From contig JAWCKG010000004.1 in assembly GCA_038852285.1 (NCBI GenBank), positions 1 through 64,000 of the forward strand: DNA of 64,000 nucleotides, read 5' to 3'. Position numbers and translations under genes: made by a program. Below the pieces are notes generated by a model, which saw only the letters and a program-made list of their open reading frames with translations, did not search any database and was not told the origin of the DNA. This stretch comes from Candidatus Bathyarchaeia archaeon (lineage in GTDB: Archaea; Thermoproteota; Bathyarchaeia; 40CM-2-53-6; DTGE01). Of the stretch, positions 16,964 to 24,931 are shown one piece after another (position 1 is the first letter of the stretch; every line of letters begins with the position of its first letter).

Positions 16964-18106
16964 TCACGTATAGATTTCGACGAGATCCTTATCGAACAAT
17001 TCATGGTTAACTCCAACCTTTTCACCTGGATATTTGCTTGAAGGCCCCCATATCTTCGCATACCTGAATTTCCTCAAAACCTCAGAATGGATGGACTTGG
17101 CTAAATCAGATATTCTAGATCCCTTCTTCAAAGTGAAAGGAGGACCTATAGGAGCCTTTTCACCCGGCTCACGAGTGTAAACTCGGATGATTGAAAGCTG
17201 TTTGAATATGGCTGCGGACACATTTTCCAGACCAATATTCATTCTACTCGAAATCTCCATCAATGGCACATTTGGAGCAAATCTCTCAATGATTGATGAG
17301 CTCACAATTCCATCGGGGCGGGGCTTATTTACGAGAATTAAAGTGGGCTTATAGGACTTATCCCATCTCGATGCGAATTCCACTATCTCTTCGAAACTTA
17401 CCTCCCCCTTTAGGAATATCCTCACGTTTTTTAAACCATTTTGAAGAAAGAATTCCTTTACTTCTTGGATTGTGCAGTTCAACAACCTTCCAGCGAGCTG
17501 GATTACTGGTCCATTATTCAAGTTATTTTCTATTTTTACTTCGATGTTTGGGGACGGCTTCACGATTGTTATTCCGATCTCGTTTAACTTGTCTAGGATA
17601 AGTTTTAATTGTTGCTCGATATCCTGAGCGCTGTCTAACACGATCAATAAACCATCTGCCTGCCTCAGCGTATCTAAGCCCTCACGAAAGTTATCAGAGA
17701 AGATGTGGTGAGACAACTCTATAAGCTGTATTTGTATGTCCTCATAGGGCATCATTCCCATGGTTGAAACCGCCGAGTGTCCTCCTATTTTCAGGCGCAT
17801 GTTCGTTAGCTTCTCCATTAAGCTTGTTTTTCCCACCCTAGCTAAACCCAGTACCACGACTTGGGCTGCGCCTGATTTCTCTGGAAGCTTCTTTTTTCCG
17901 GCCTGTCTTCGACGCTTTTTCCGCTCCAGTTGACTCATTAGATCGGATATCTTATGTTTTACCTGCATACGAAGTTTTTCGTTGCCTTTATGCTTCGGGA
18001 TCGCCGATAGGAATTCCTTTAAAGCCTCCAGTTTCTCCTCGGGGGTTTTGGCTGAAATAACCTTATTCCATTTCCCTTTGGCTTCTTGGGGAAGGTTGGT
18101 AGGCAT
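16964..18106 (-). CDS. DRG/Obg-like GTPase homologue with TGS domain and degenerate G motifs
   Basis: 380 residues: an N-terminal helical basic region (KKRRRQAGKKK near 63-73), a G domain, and a C-terminal TGS domain (IIRVYTREPG ... FTLKKGSRISDLAKSIH). The P-loop G87-LARVGKT-94 is kept. The family's DLPG at G3 is replaced by ELSH (130-133) and the NKxD of G4 is NKPR (260-263). DRG proteins bind ribosomes and translation factors. The altered motifs suggest lost guanine specificity or a changed switch. Clean length and composition argue against a pseudogene. Confidence 0.8.
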   Translation of the reverse strand: MPTNLPQEAKGKWNKVISAKTPEEKLEALKEFLSAIPKHKGNEKLRMQVKHKISDLMSQLERKKRRRQAGKKKLPEKSGAAQVVVLGLARVGKTSLMEKLTNMRLKIGGHSAVSTMGMMPYEDIQIQLIELSHHIFSDNFREGLDTLRQADGLLIVLDSAQDIEQQLKLILDKLNEIGITIVKPSPNIEVKIENNLNNGPVIQLAGRLLNCTIQEVKEFFLQNGLKNVRIFLKGEVSFEEIVEFASRWDKSYKPTLILVNKPRPDGIVSSSIIERFAPNVPLMEISSRMNIGLENVSAAIFKQLSIIRVYTREPGEKAPIGPPFTLKKGSRISDLAKSIHSEVLRKFRYAKIWGPSSKYPGEKVGVNHELFDKDLVEIYT

Positions 18107-18190
18107 GGATGTGGCGTTACCTTATAGCGTCTTAGGAGTATTAAAATTTTTAAGTGTCGACACGAGTAAAGTGTGGTTTAACGCAAATGG

Positions 18191-19027
18191 ATGAAACTTA
18201 CCGGGCGGTTTGAAGTGATTAACGCGAAAGTGGGTATAATAGGTTCAGGGAAGATTGGTGAGGCTTTGATCAAAGGCCTCATCTCATCGAAGAAGTTGTC
18301 GAGGAAAAACCTTTGCGCCAGCGATGTGAGGGAGGAGAGGAGGAGATATATCTCGAAAAAATACCTTATCGAATGCCTTCACAGCAATCTGGAGCTGGTT
18401 GAAAAAAGCGAAGTGGTCATATTAGCCGTTAAGCCCAACGATGTGAAGAAGGTTTTACAGGCGATTAGGGACAAGTTAACGGATAAACAATTGTTGATCT
18501 CCATCGCGGCGGGGGTTACCATCGATTTTATCCTGAAGATCCTAGGTAAACCAATTCCCGTTGTCCGTGGAATGCCAAATCTACCCGTGCTTGTCCGAGA
18601 AGGAATGACTGTGCTGTCTTCCATGAATGGGTCGGAGGAGCATCTAGCCATGGCACGTGAGATCTTTGAATCCGTTGGCAAAGTTGTCTTCATGGAAGAG
18701 AAGTATATGAACGCGGTTACGGGTTTAAGCGGAAGCGGACCAGCTTACATATTCATGGTTATAGAGGCGTTGGTTGAGGCGGGTGTTAAAGTGGGAATTC
18801 CTAGAGAAACATCAACCTTACTGGCGGCTCAAACTACGTTAGGAGCTGCTAAGATGATTTTAGAAACCGAAGAGCACCCCGCGCTGCTCAGAGAAATGGT
18901 AACGACTCCAGGCGGCGTGACGATTGATGGAATCATCCAGTTGGAGGAGGGAAAGCTTCGAACCTCCATAATCAACGCTGTGGTAAAGGCTACGGAGAGA
19001 TCACGAGAATTGGTTATGAACGGTTAA
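18191..19027 (+). CDS. proC: Pyrroline-5-carboxylate reductase
   Basis: 278 residues. N-terminal NAD(P) motif VGIIGSGKIGEALIKGL, middle VRGMPNLPVLVREGMTVL, and the C-terminal dimer/substrate region GLSGSGPAYIFMVIEAL with MVTTPGGVTIDG are all ProC signatures. It catalyses the last step of proline synthesis. It is divergent from the DRG-like gene. No other proline gene is present. Confidence 0.94.
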   Translation: MKLTGRFEVINAKVGIIGSGKIGEALIKGLISSKKLSRKNLCASDVREERRRYISKKYLIECLHSNLELVEKSEVVILAVKPNDVKKVLQAIRDKLTDKQLLISIAAGVTIDFILKILGKPIPVVRGMPNLPVLVREGMTVLSSMNGSEEHLAMAREIFESVGKVVFMEEKYMNAVTGLSGSGPAYIFMVIEALVEAGVKVGIPRETSTLLAAQTTLGAAKMILETEEHPALLREMVTTPGGVTIDGIIQLEEGKLRTSIINAVVKATERSRELVMNG

Positions 19028-19143
19028 CCATTAAATCCGAGCCATCGGGCTTCGGTTTAAACTGATTATAAGGTCTTCCAGTAGCGTAAGGATTTCCACT
19101 CGCCCGAGCCTTTTTCACTGTTTTAAAAATTCGAGTAGATTTT

Positions 19144-19581
19144 TTAACTTGTACTCAAAATGGCTTTTTTCGCGGTGAGATAGTTCTCCCAGTAGTCAGC
19201 TATGTCCCTTAGCCTTCTGCTGAATTGGACGCTGAGGTAAGTTGGATCGTTTCTATACTTTTTTTCCAATAGACCGCTTCTCAACATGGCTTTATAAGTG
19301 TCGCTGAGGGTCTGAGATGAAACCTTTAGCTTCTCTGATATGATCCTTCTTAGGTCTCTGAGGTATAGTGGTCTATTGGATTCTATGAAAGCGTCGATGA
19401 TGACCTTCGCCACCCCCTGTTTTTTAACGCTGTGGGGAAAAATTATTTGGCAAAAAGTGTCTAGGTCAACGATTCTCTTCGAAGTTAGCCTTCTATCTAT
19501 TTTAGGAAAAACCCAAACCCAACGCTTCTGCCTCTCTCGATAATACTCTTCTCTAGGTATTCGACCGATTTTCCTCGACAT
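19144..19581 (-). CDS. Predicted winged-helix DNA-binding protein
   Basis: 145 residues, basic. The central part (IIDAFIESNRPLYLRDLRRIISEKLKVSSQTLSDTYKAML) reads as a winged helix with recognition helix around SSQTLSDTYKAMLRSGLLEKK. The N-terminus is Arg/Tyr-rich. It follows the metallopeptidase gene by 6 bp on the same strand, so the pair is co-transcribed and may be regulator and effector. Target unknown. Confidence 0.65.
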   Translation of the reverse strand: MSRKIGRIPREEYYRERQKRWVWVFPKIDRRLTSKRIVDLDTFCQIIFPHSVKKQGVAKVIIDAFIESNRPLYLRDLRRIISEKLKVSSQTLSDTYKAMLRSGLLEKKYRNDPTYLSVQFSRRLRDIADYWENYLTAKKAILSTS

Positions 19582-19587
19582 TCCTAT

Positions 19588-19980
19588 TCAACTCCTCTGT
19601 TTGCACTTTAATTGAAGATATTTTCGGTGAATCTCATCAACCCTTTTCCTGCTTACCCAGCGTTTATGGGGTCTAAAGCCTCCTTGGAAGCTTTTCGGTA
19701 TGTGGAGGAGCTCGTGGATTAGAACTCGCTCCCTCTCATATTCACCTAGCATATCAAATCTTTCCTCCACTACCTCTATAATGTAAAACGCAGGCTTTCC
19801 TAAGGCCTTCTGCCATATTCTGGGAAGGCCATGAACTCGGGCGAACGACATTTTGGAACTGGAGCCCACGCTCCTGATGCATATTACCTTCGACTTATCG
19901 ATATATGATAACCCCAGCTTATCGATCATGTCATATATCTTTTCCCGTACGTCATGCGCTAAACTATATTTGACAGCCAT
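19588..19980 (-). CDS. Predicted zinc metallopeptidase (COG4900-like)
   Basis: 130 residues with HELLH in ERVLIHELLHIPKSF and a downstream FRPHKRWVSRKRVDEIH that could supply the third ligand, as in the archaeal putative metallopeptidase group COG4900. No signal peptide, so cytosolic. It is translated just before the winged-helix protein. Substrate unknown. Confidence 0.75.
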   Translation of the reverse strand: MAVKYSLAHDVREKIYDMIDKLGLSYIDKSKVICIRSVGSSSKMSFARVHGLPRIWQKALGKPAFYIIEVVEERFDMLGEYERERVLIHELLHIPKSFQGGFRPHKRWVSRKRVDEIHRKYLQLKCKQRS

Positions 19981-20338
19981 TTATCTATCACCTTACGAGC
20001 TCATGCAACCCTTAAAACCATAGCTAAAGCTATGATGCGTGTGGTATATAAGCCACTGTCAAACAACGGTGTAAACGGCGAAATTTTCCCATAATTCCTT
20101 TGTAACCTATGGAGTCTTTTTTCGTTCTTTAAATGTTTACAACCTCGCGCGTTTGATTTTAGTTGATTCAACTTTTTTAATGCATTTTGAAAGAGATGTT
20201 TGGATCGAAATCGCGGGTCTAATGTCTTTAATCTTCTTAAAACTCGTTCACGTCATCTGGTGGATGAGAGTAAGCCAGATACTTTCAGAGGATGCAACTT
20301 TTTATGGTAGTTCGCATTACCCGCGGCATTTTCATTCT
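19981..20338. other. Intergenic stretch, nothing supported
   Basis: AT-rich, holding the minus-strand promoter of the metallopeptidase unit. A plus-strand frame starting at 20153 begins here but runs antisense into the MgtC gene and is not supported. Confidence 0.35.
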
Positions 20339-20767
20339 TCATGTTTGTCTTACCCTCTCCATTTTTCCGAACCGTAGAACGATGAATGCGATTCCTGTAA
20401 CGAATATGGCTGAGATGTACAGGCCCACTCCGCATGCCATGCCTATAGCCGCCGTTACGAACAGGGACGCGGCTGTAGTTATTCCTATCACCCGATCTCG
20501 ACTTTGGATGATTGTCCCCCCTCCGATAAAGCCTATACCCGCCACAACATAGGCGGCTACTCTGGCTGGATCCGAACCTGGGAAACCATACAATGATAGG
20601 ATGGTGAACAATGCTGATCCTATGGCTACAAGAATGTGGGTTCTCAGTCCAGCTGGCTTTCTGAGCACTTCTCTTTCTAAACCGATAAGGCCTCCTAGAG
20701 TTAGGGACAATGAAAGCCTCGCGACGATTTCTAGCTCCGATATCATGACTATAAAACTCGCGATCAT
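20339..20767 (-). CDS. MgtC/SapB-family membrane protein
   Basis: 142 residues with about four membrane helices. The MgtC signature is plain: LGGLIGLEREVLRKPAGLRTHILVAIGSALFT and the GIGFIGGGTIIQ turn with TTAASLFVTAAIGM. It has only the membrane domain, lacking the C-terminal ACT-like part of MgtC. Family members affect magnesium or phosphate homeostasis and ATP synthase control; mechanism here unknown. Single gene. Confidence 0.88.
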   Translation of the reverse strand: MIASFIVMISELEIVARLSLSLTLGGLIGLEREVLRKPAGLRTHILVAIGSALFTILSLYGFPGSDPARVAAYVVAGIGFIGGGTIIQSRDRVIGITTAASLFVTAAIGMACGVGLYISAIFVTGIAFIVLRFGKMERVRQT

Positions 20768-20914
20768 GGATTTAAAGTAACTATTTTTTTCCCTCTACTT
20801 GTAAAACACCATTATGACGAGTTTTGCGTTGGAAATCCAGTTAACGAACAAAATTTTATTAATGTTGAATGGTTTGAAATGATATCTCGCGGAGTTTAAG
20901 GGCGGGGGACTTTA

Positions 20915-21472
20915 TTGCGTACGCTTTATCTGGTTCCAAGGATGTACACGGTTGAGGAGGTCCAGCTCATCCTGTTTCAGGTCCCTGAGGACTATTCCAG
21001 CAAGCTGGATGAATTCTGGTCCTATGTTGAAGATAAACTTGCAGTCATCAAAGAGAGAGTTAAGCATGTTTACAGGGACATGGTGACTAGGGGAGGTGTC
21101 GAGGGATTAGGATACGTTAAGGAGGTGGATGAAAGATGTTATAGGGTCATCGAGATGCTTGTTAGATCTGGAGCAAGGTTAGAGGTGACCGAGGACGCGA
21201 ACCTTGTAGCTGAAGCTGAGTCGTGGGTTAGCTTGATGAAGGCTACAGGTTTAAGGAGCGCGGTCATGGATTTGTTTAAACAGAACCTAGAGGAGAGAAA
21301 CCGGTTTATAGCCAAGGCCATATCTGAAACCGTTAAAGTTGACGAAATAGGTGTCCTGTTCCTGGAGCCCACTAGGAGGGTGGAGTTACCTGAAGACTTT
21401 AAGGTCATCAAAGTATGCCCATTCGAGCCAGCCGACTACATAAACAGCCTCATCGCTAAGGGACAGGGCTAG
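20915..21472 (+). CDS. Archaeal protein of unknown function
   Basis: 185 residues from a TTG at 20915. Mixed alpha/beta, soluble, acidic. The C-terminal part ERNRFIAKAISETVKVDEIGVLFLEPTRRVELPEDFKVIKVCPFEPADYI looks like a conserved core, with an ERN motif before a long helix and a strand-rich end. I do not recognise the family. It precedes the duplicated HTH regulator by ~160 bp but need not be linked. Confidence 0.65.
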   Translation: MRTLYLVPRMYTVEEVQLILFQVPEDYSSKLDEFWSYVEDKLAVIKERVKHVYRDMVTRGGVEGLGYVKEVDERCYRVIEMLVRSGARLEVTEDANLVAEAESWVSLMKATGLRSAVMDLFKQNLEERNRFIAKAISETVKVDEIGVLFLEPTRRVELPEDFKVIKVCPFEPADYINSLIAKGQG

Positions 21473-21632
21473 TCATTTCGTTCGCCCAATCTTATTTGTC
21501 TCCCCGCTATAGCTTAACCATCTTTTCCGGACATAGAACCGTATCGTGACGCAAGGGACGATAGTAGACCATTATTTTTCGTACAGATTGTGTAATCTTT
21601 TGAACAAAACTTTTATAATGCTTTAATAAATA

Positions 21633-22676
21633 ATGTTAATTATTACCATGATGCTCTCCGACAAGTTAAATTTGAACATTCTACGTAAAATATGCTCTGG
21701 TCAGGGTTTAGACGTTAACCTTCGATACCTTTCCAACGTGTTGAACAAGCATAGGGAAACGGTGAGGAGGAGGGTTTTAGAGTTACTGGATGCGAAAATA
21801 ATCGATAGACCCGTATTTCCATTCATAGAACTGTACAGGGAATATCCCCTCTTCATCACAGCGTACGCTGATTTGCCAGACGATGAAAGGGTTGTCAGAT
21901 GGGTTAAAGAGGATAAGCACATTTTCGGCGCCTTCAAGGTTAGAGAAGGCGATTACAACATGATGCTGTTCGAATTTCATAAGAGTCTCGACGATTACTT
22001 GAAATGGAGGGATCGATTAACCATCGAGGGGAAAATCCCTGAAAGGGCAGGTAGGATCCCATCCAGTGCCATATACGTTTCGAATCGACTGGTAATAAAG
22101 TATGAGCCTAACGCCGCCATCAAGCTAATCGAACAAGAGTTCCAAGAGAAGGGTAAGATAACCTTAAATAATCAGGTTATCGACGATGTTTCCCTGAAAA
22201 TTTTAAGGATGCTGGTTAACGGTAAAGGGATACGCGTAAACGAAAATCTCCTCGCCCGCGAGTTAGAGGTGCATAGGGCCACGGTGAAGAAGAGGATAGC
22301 GAAGATGGTTGAAAGCGGCGTCATATTGAACCCACTATGCCGGTTTCCCGCCTTTTTCGTTCCACCCGACTTCCTCCTCGTTTACTCATTGGTGGAGTTG
22401 AAGGGTAAGAAGGAGGAGTTGGAGAAGAGAATATTAAAGGATCCTCATGTAAGCCTAGCCTACAGGATCAGCCAAGGACGATATAACCTACTCTTGTTTG
22501 AAACTCATAAAAACATCGAAGAATACCTAACTTGGGAGGATGAATACGTTAAAAGGTTTCCTGGAAACTTCGGCTCAATTAAGAACAATTACTTATCCCC
22601 AAAAATGACTATTTCAATCGACCAGCAAAAGGTTTCTCTAGGAGCCATAGAAAACAGGTTGAACGCATTGAGTTAA
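21633..22676 (+). CDS. Transcriptional regulator with two tandem winged-helix plus sensor units
   Basis: 347 residues built of two similar halves. Half one has a helix-turn-helix (LNKHRETVRRRVLELLDAKIIDRP) and an Lrp-like alpha/beta part ending DYNMMLFEFHKSLDDYLKWRD. Half two repeats it (LEVHRATVKKRIAKMVESGVILNP ... RYNLLLFETHKNIEEYLTWED). One chain therefore mimics a regulator dimer. It sits alone with an AT-rich promoter just upstream (tttataatgc near 21610). Effector and targets unknown. Confidence 0.8.
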   Translation: MLIITMMLSDKLNLNILRKICSGQGLDVNLRYLSNVLNKHRETVRRRVLELLDAKIIDRPVFPFIELYREYPLFITAYADLPDDERVVRWVKEDKHIFGAFKVREGDYNMMLFEFHKSLDDYLKWRDRLTIEGKIPERAGRIPSSAIYVSNRLVIKYEPNAAIKLIEQEFQEKGKITLNNQVIDDVSLKILRMLVNGKGIRVNENLLARELEVHRATVKKRIAKMVESGVILNPLCRFPAFFVPPDFLLVYSLVELKGKKEELEKRILKDPHVSLAYRISQGRYNLLLFETHKNIEEYLTWEDEYVKRFPGNFGSIKNNYLSPKMTISIDQQKVSLGAIENRLNALS

Positions 22677-22822
22677 ACTGACGCATTCATTTAAACTCTC
22701 TTTAAATCAAGATCGCTTACATCCTACTGCTCGAAACTATGGAGGAATCGATGGTAAGGCTTGAGACATGAATAACCCGTAGCCTGCAATGTCAAGGCTT
22801 GGCTTAATTATACTATTATTAT

Positions 22823-23713
22823 TTATAATGCTTGTTTTCCTTTTTCAATCAACTTTGAGAATTGAAGGATGTTCATCGCCTGCCTGTAGGATGCGCGGTC
22901 GATCATCTTTCCTTCAAGGGAGGTGGCGCCTAAACCAGCTTCAAGGGCTTTCTCAAAAGCCTCCACGACCTTCTTCGCGTACGTTATCTCTTCGTCCGTA
23001 GGGGAAAACATGCGATTAACGATGTTTAGTTGGGAAGGGTGTATAGCCATTTTCCCCGTGAAGCCAAGCTGCCTCGCTATCTTGCAGTCTTTGATCAAGC
23101 CCTCTAGATCCGTTATGTTAACCCAAGGCGTGTCGATGGCTTGAACCCTGGCCGCATGGGCCGCGACCGAAATGTAAGCCCTAGGATAATTGATTTCTAA
23201 CCCATCACCTAAGGGTTTAGCTCCGATGTCGGCGGTGAAGTCTACTGAGCCGAAACCCAACGCAACGATTCTTCGACTCGCTGAAGCCAGCTCATACGCG
23301 TGTAAAACGCCTTTCGCGGTTTCAATTAAAGGGATAAAAGTAATTCCACCTTGCTCCAACCCCAACTCTTTTTCCCTTTCCCTTAACAAAGTCTCGATCG
23401 TCTTCACATCGTCCACGGTCTCTGATTTAGGGATCATGAGTCCCTCAACGTTTTTCTGTACCGCTTTATCTATGTCCTCCCTGTAAAGCTCGGAGGAGAT
23501 CGAGTTAATCCTGATGAATAGATGAAGCTGGTTTGATGAGCCGAAGCGGCGAATAGAGTCTTGAACGATCAATCGCGCATTTTCCTTCTCATGTATAGGA
23601 ACGGCGTCCTCAAGGTCTAAGATGATGGCGTCGGCCTCAAGCTTAACGGCTTTCTCAACCATTTTAGCGTTGTTTCCTGGGACGAATAACATTGACCTAA
23701 AAGGCATGGCCAT
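22823..23713 (-). CDS. CitE/HpcH-family acyl-CoA lyase (citryl-, malyl- or citramalyl-CoA lyase-like)
   Basis: 296 residues. TIM-barrel signatures: RSMLFVPGNNAKMVEKA, ADAIILDLEDAVP (metal-binding acidic residues), FIRINSI, MIPKSETVDDV, LIETAKGVLHA and ALGFGSVDFTADIG, ending KMAIHPSQLNIVN. Family enzymes split beta-hydroxy-acyl-CoAs into acetyl-CoA plus an oxo-acid. Its start touches the stop of the SucD-like gene (23714/23713), so the synthetase product is probably its substrate. Substrate not determinable from sequence. Confidence 0.9.
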   Translation of the reverse strand: MAMPFRSMLFVPGNNAKMVEKAVKLEADAIILDLEDAVPIHEKENARLIVQDSIRRFGSSNQLHLFIRINSISSELYREDIDKAVQKNVEGLMIPKSETVDDVKTIETLLREREKELGLEQGGITFIPLIETAKGVLHAYELASASRRIVALGFGSVDFTADIGAKPLGDGLEINYPRAYISVAAHAARVQAIDTPWVNITDLEGLIKDCKIARQLGFTGKMAIHPSQLNIVNRMFSPTDEEITYAKKVVEAFEKALEAGLGATSLEGKMIDRASYRQAMNILQFSKLIEKGKQAL

Positions 23714-24619
23714 TCAGCCTCTAAACGATTGAGTCAACTCCTTGACTTTAACGACCACTTCATCAGGTCTTTCAACCACGGTGGCACCCGCTTCCCGGAG
23801 GGCTTTAATCTTACTCTCAGCCGTACCTCGTCCTTCCTCGATTATGGCGCTGGCGTGCGAGAATCGTATCCCAGGCTTAGCAGAGCCCCCCGTCACGTAC
23901 GCCACAAGGGGCTTACTGAACCCTCCTTCCTTTAACACTTCAGCCGCTTCCTCTTCAGCTTGAGTTCCGATTTCCCCAAACATGACAACCAGCTCGGTTT
24001 GCTCATCCTCCTCAAACAGTGTTAAAAGCTCGGCGAAAGAGGTTCCAACCACTGGCTCAGAGCCTATGTGAATAGCTGTGCTTTCACCTAAGCCAGCCTC
24101 GGTTAAAGCCCAACACAGCGTAGTTGTTTGGCCTCCACTTCTCGACATTACCCCAACTGGTCCCGGCTTGAACACGGACTGGGCGAGCTCCAGGGTTCCC
24201 CCTATCCAGCCCGCGATGGCCTCACCGGGTGTGACTAACCCTAGAGAGCCTGGGCCGACGACTCTGGCTTCACATCGCTTCGCGTAGGCTAGGATGTCAA
24301 GGATGTCGTGGATAGGAACCCTTTCAACCGGCATGACGATGATTTTAACTCCTGCGTCCAACGCCTCATAAACAGCATCCTTGACGAAAGGCGCTGGAAC
24401 GAATGTTACTGAGAGGTCGACGCCGCCTCTTTCTTTTAAAGCGCTTTCCACGGTGTCGTAGACCGGGATTCCCCACACTTCTCGTCCACCCTTTCCCGGC
24501 GTAACCCCAGCTACCACATTGGTCCCGTAATCTTTCATGAGCTTGGATCTGGCCAACCCCTCCCTGCCCGTTATTCCCTGGATTAACACCCTCGTATTTT
24601 TGCTCAACAAAATCGACAT
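23714..24619 (-). CDS. Divergent succinyl-CoA-synthetase-type alpha subunit
   Basis: 301 residues of SucD fold: CoA-binding GITGREGLARSKLMKDYGTNVVAGVTPGKGG, then VMPVERVPIHDI and the phosphohistidine region GIRFSHASAII. Canonical SucD has SRSGTLTYE and IGGDPIPG; here these are SRSGGQTTT and IGSEPVVG, right beside the acyl/phosphate site. The enzyme is thus likely an ATP-dependent acid-CoA ligase for another acid. It lies between a ferredoxin gene (33 bp) and the CitE-type lyase (adjacent) in one operon. Confidence 0.88.
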   Translation of the reverse strand: MSILLSKNTRVLIQGITGREGLARSKLMKDYGTNVVAGVTPGKGGREVWGIPVYDTVESALKERGGVDLSVTFVPAPFVKDAVYEALDAGVKIIVMPVERVPIHDILDILAYAKRCEARVVGPGSLGLVTPGEAIAGWIGGTLELAQSVFKPGPVGVMSRSGGQTTTLCWALTEAGLGESTAIHIGSEPVVGTSFAELLTLFEEDEQTELVVMFGEIGTQAEEEAAEVLKEGGFSKPLVAYVTGGSAKPGIRFSHASAIIEEGRGTAESKIKALREAGATVVERPDEVVVKVKELTQSFRG

Positions 24620-24652
24620 ATTAACCCAACACCGGTTAAACCATTTTGGTTT

Positions 24653-24931
24653 TTAGAGGTTTATGGTGAGAGGAAGATCTATTACGATGGCTTTCCGACC
24701 TTTGAACCAGCACTCGTACTCGCAGGAAAGACATTCCACGCATCCTCCTTTCTCAGCCTCTTCACGGGTTATTGAAAGGATGGGTTTTCCGGATTCAATT
24801 TTAAGGATACCGCTGCCGTATTGTTTACACGCCTTAACGCATGCGTGGCTTTCGCATGCAAGGCATTCGTCGTGGTTTATCGTTATTCTCCCAGTTCTGC
24901 TATTAAATTCATATAGGGTGTCCCGGTTCAT
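24653..24931 (-). CDS. Two-cluster ferredoxin-like protein
   Basis: 92 residues. Eight cysteines in two groups: C23, C26, C31, C35 (CxxCx4Cx3C) and C64, C67, C70, C74 (CxxCxxCxxxC), enough for two 4Fe-4S clusters. The usual proline after the fourth cysteine is missing and the second group ends CEYECWFKG, so it is not a standard bacterial-type ferredoxin; a FixX-like form is possible. Its start overlaps the SucC-like gene by 23 bp. A ferredoxin wedged between the two halves of a CoA synthetase is unusual. Confidence 0.88.
   Translation of the reverse strand: MNRDTLYEFNSRTGRITINHDECLACESHACVKACKQYGSGILKIESGKPILSITREEAEKGGCVECLSCEYECWFKGRKAIVIDLPLTINL

Noticed and set aside
20153-20377. Plus-strand 74-codon frame
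   Set aside because: It runs antisense into the well-supported MgtC gene and has no recognisable domain.
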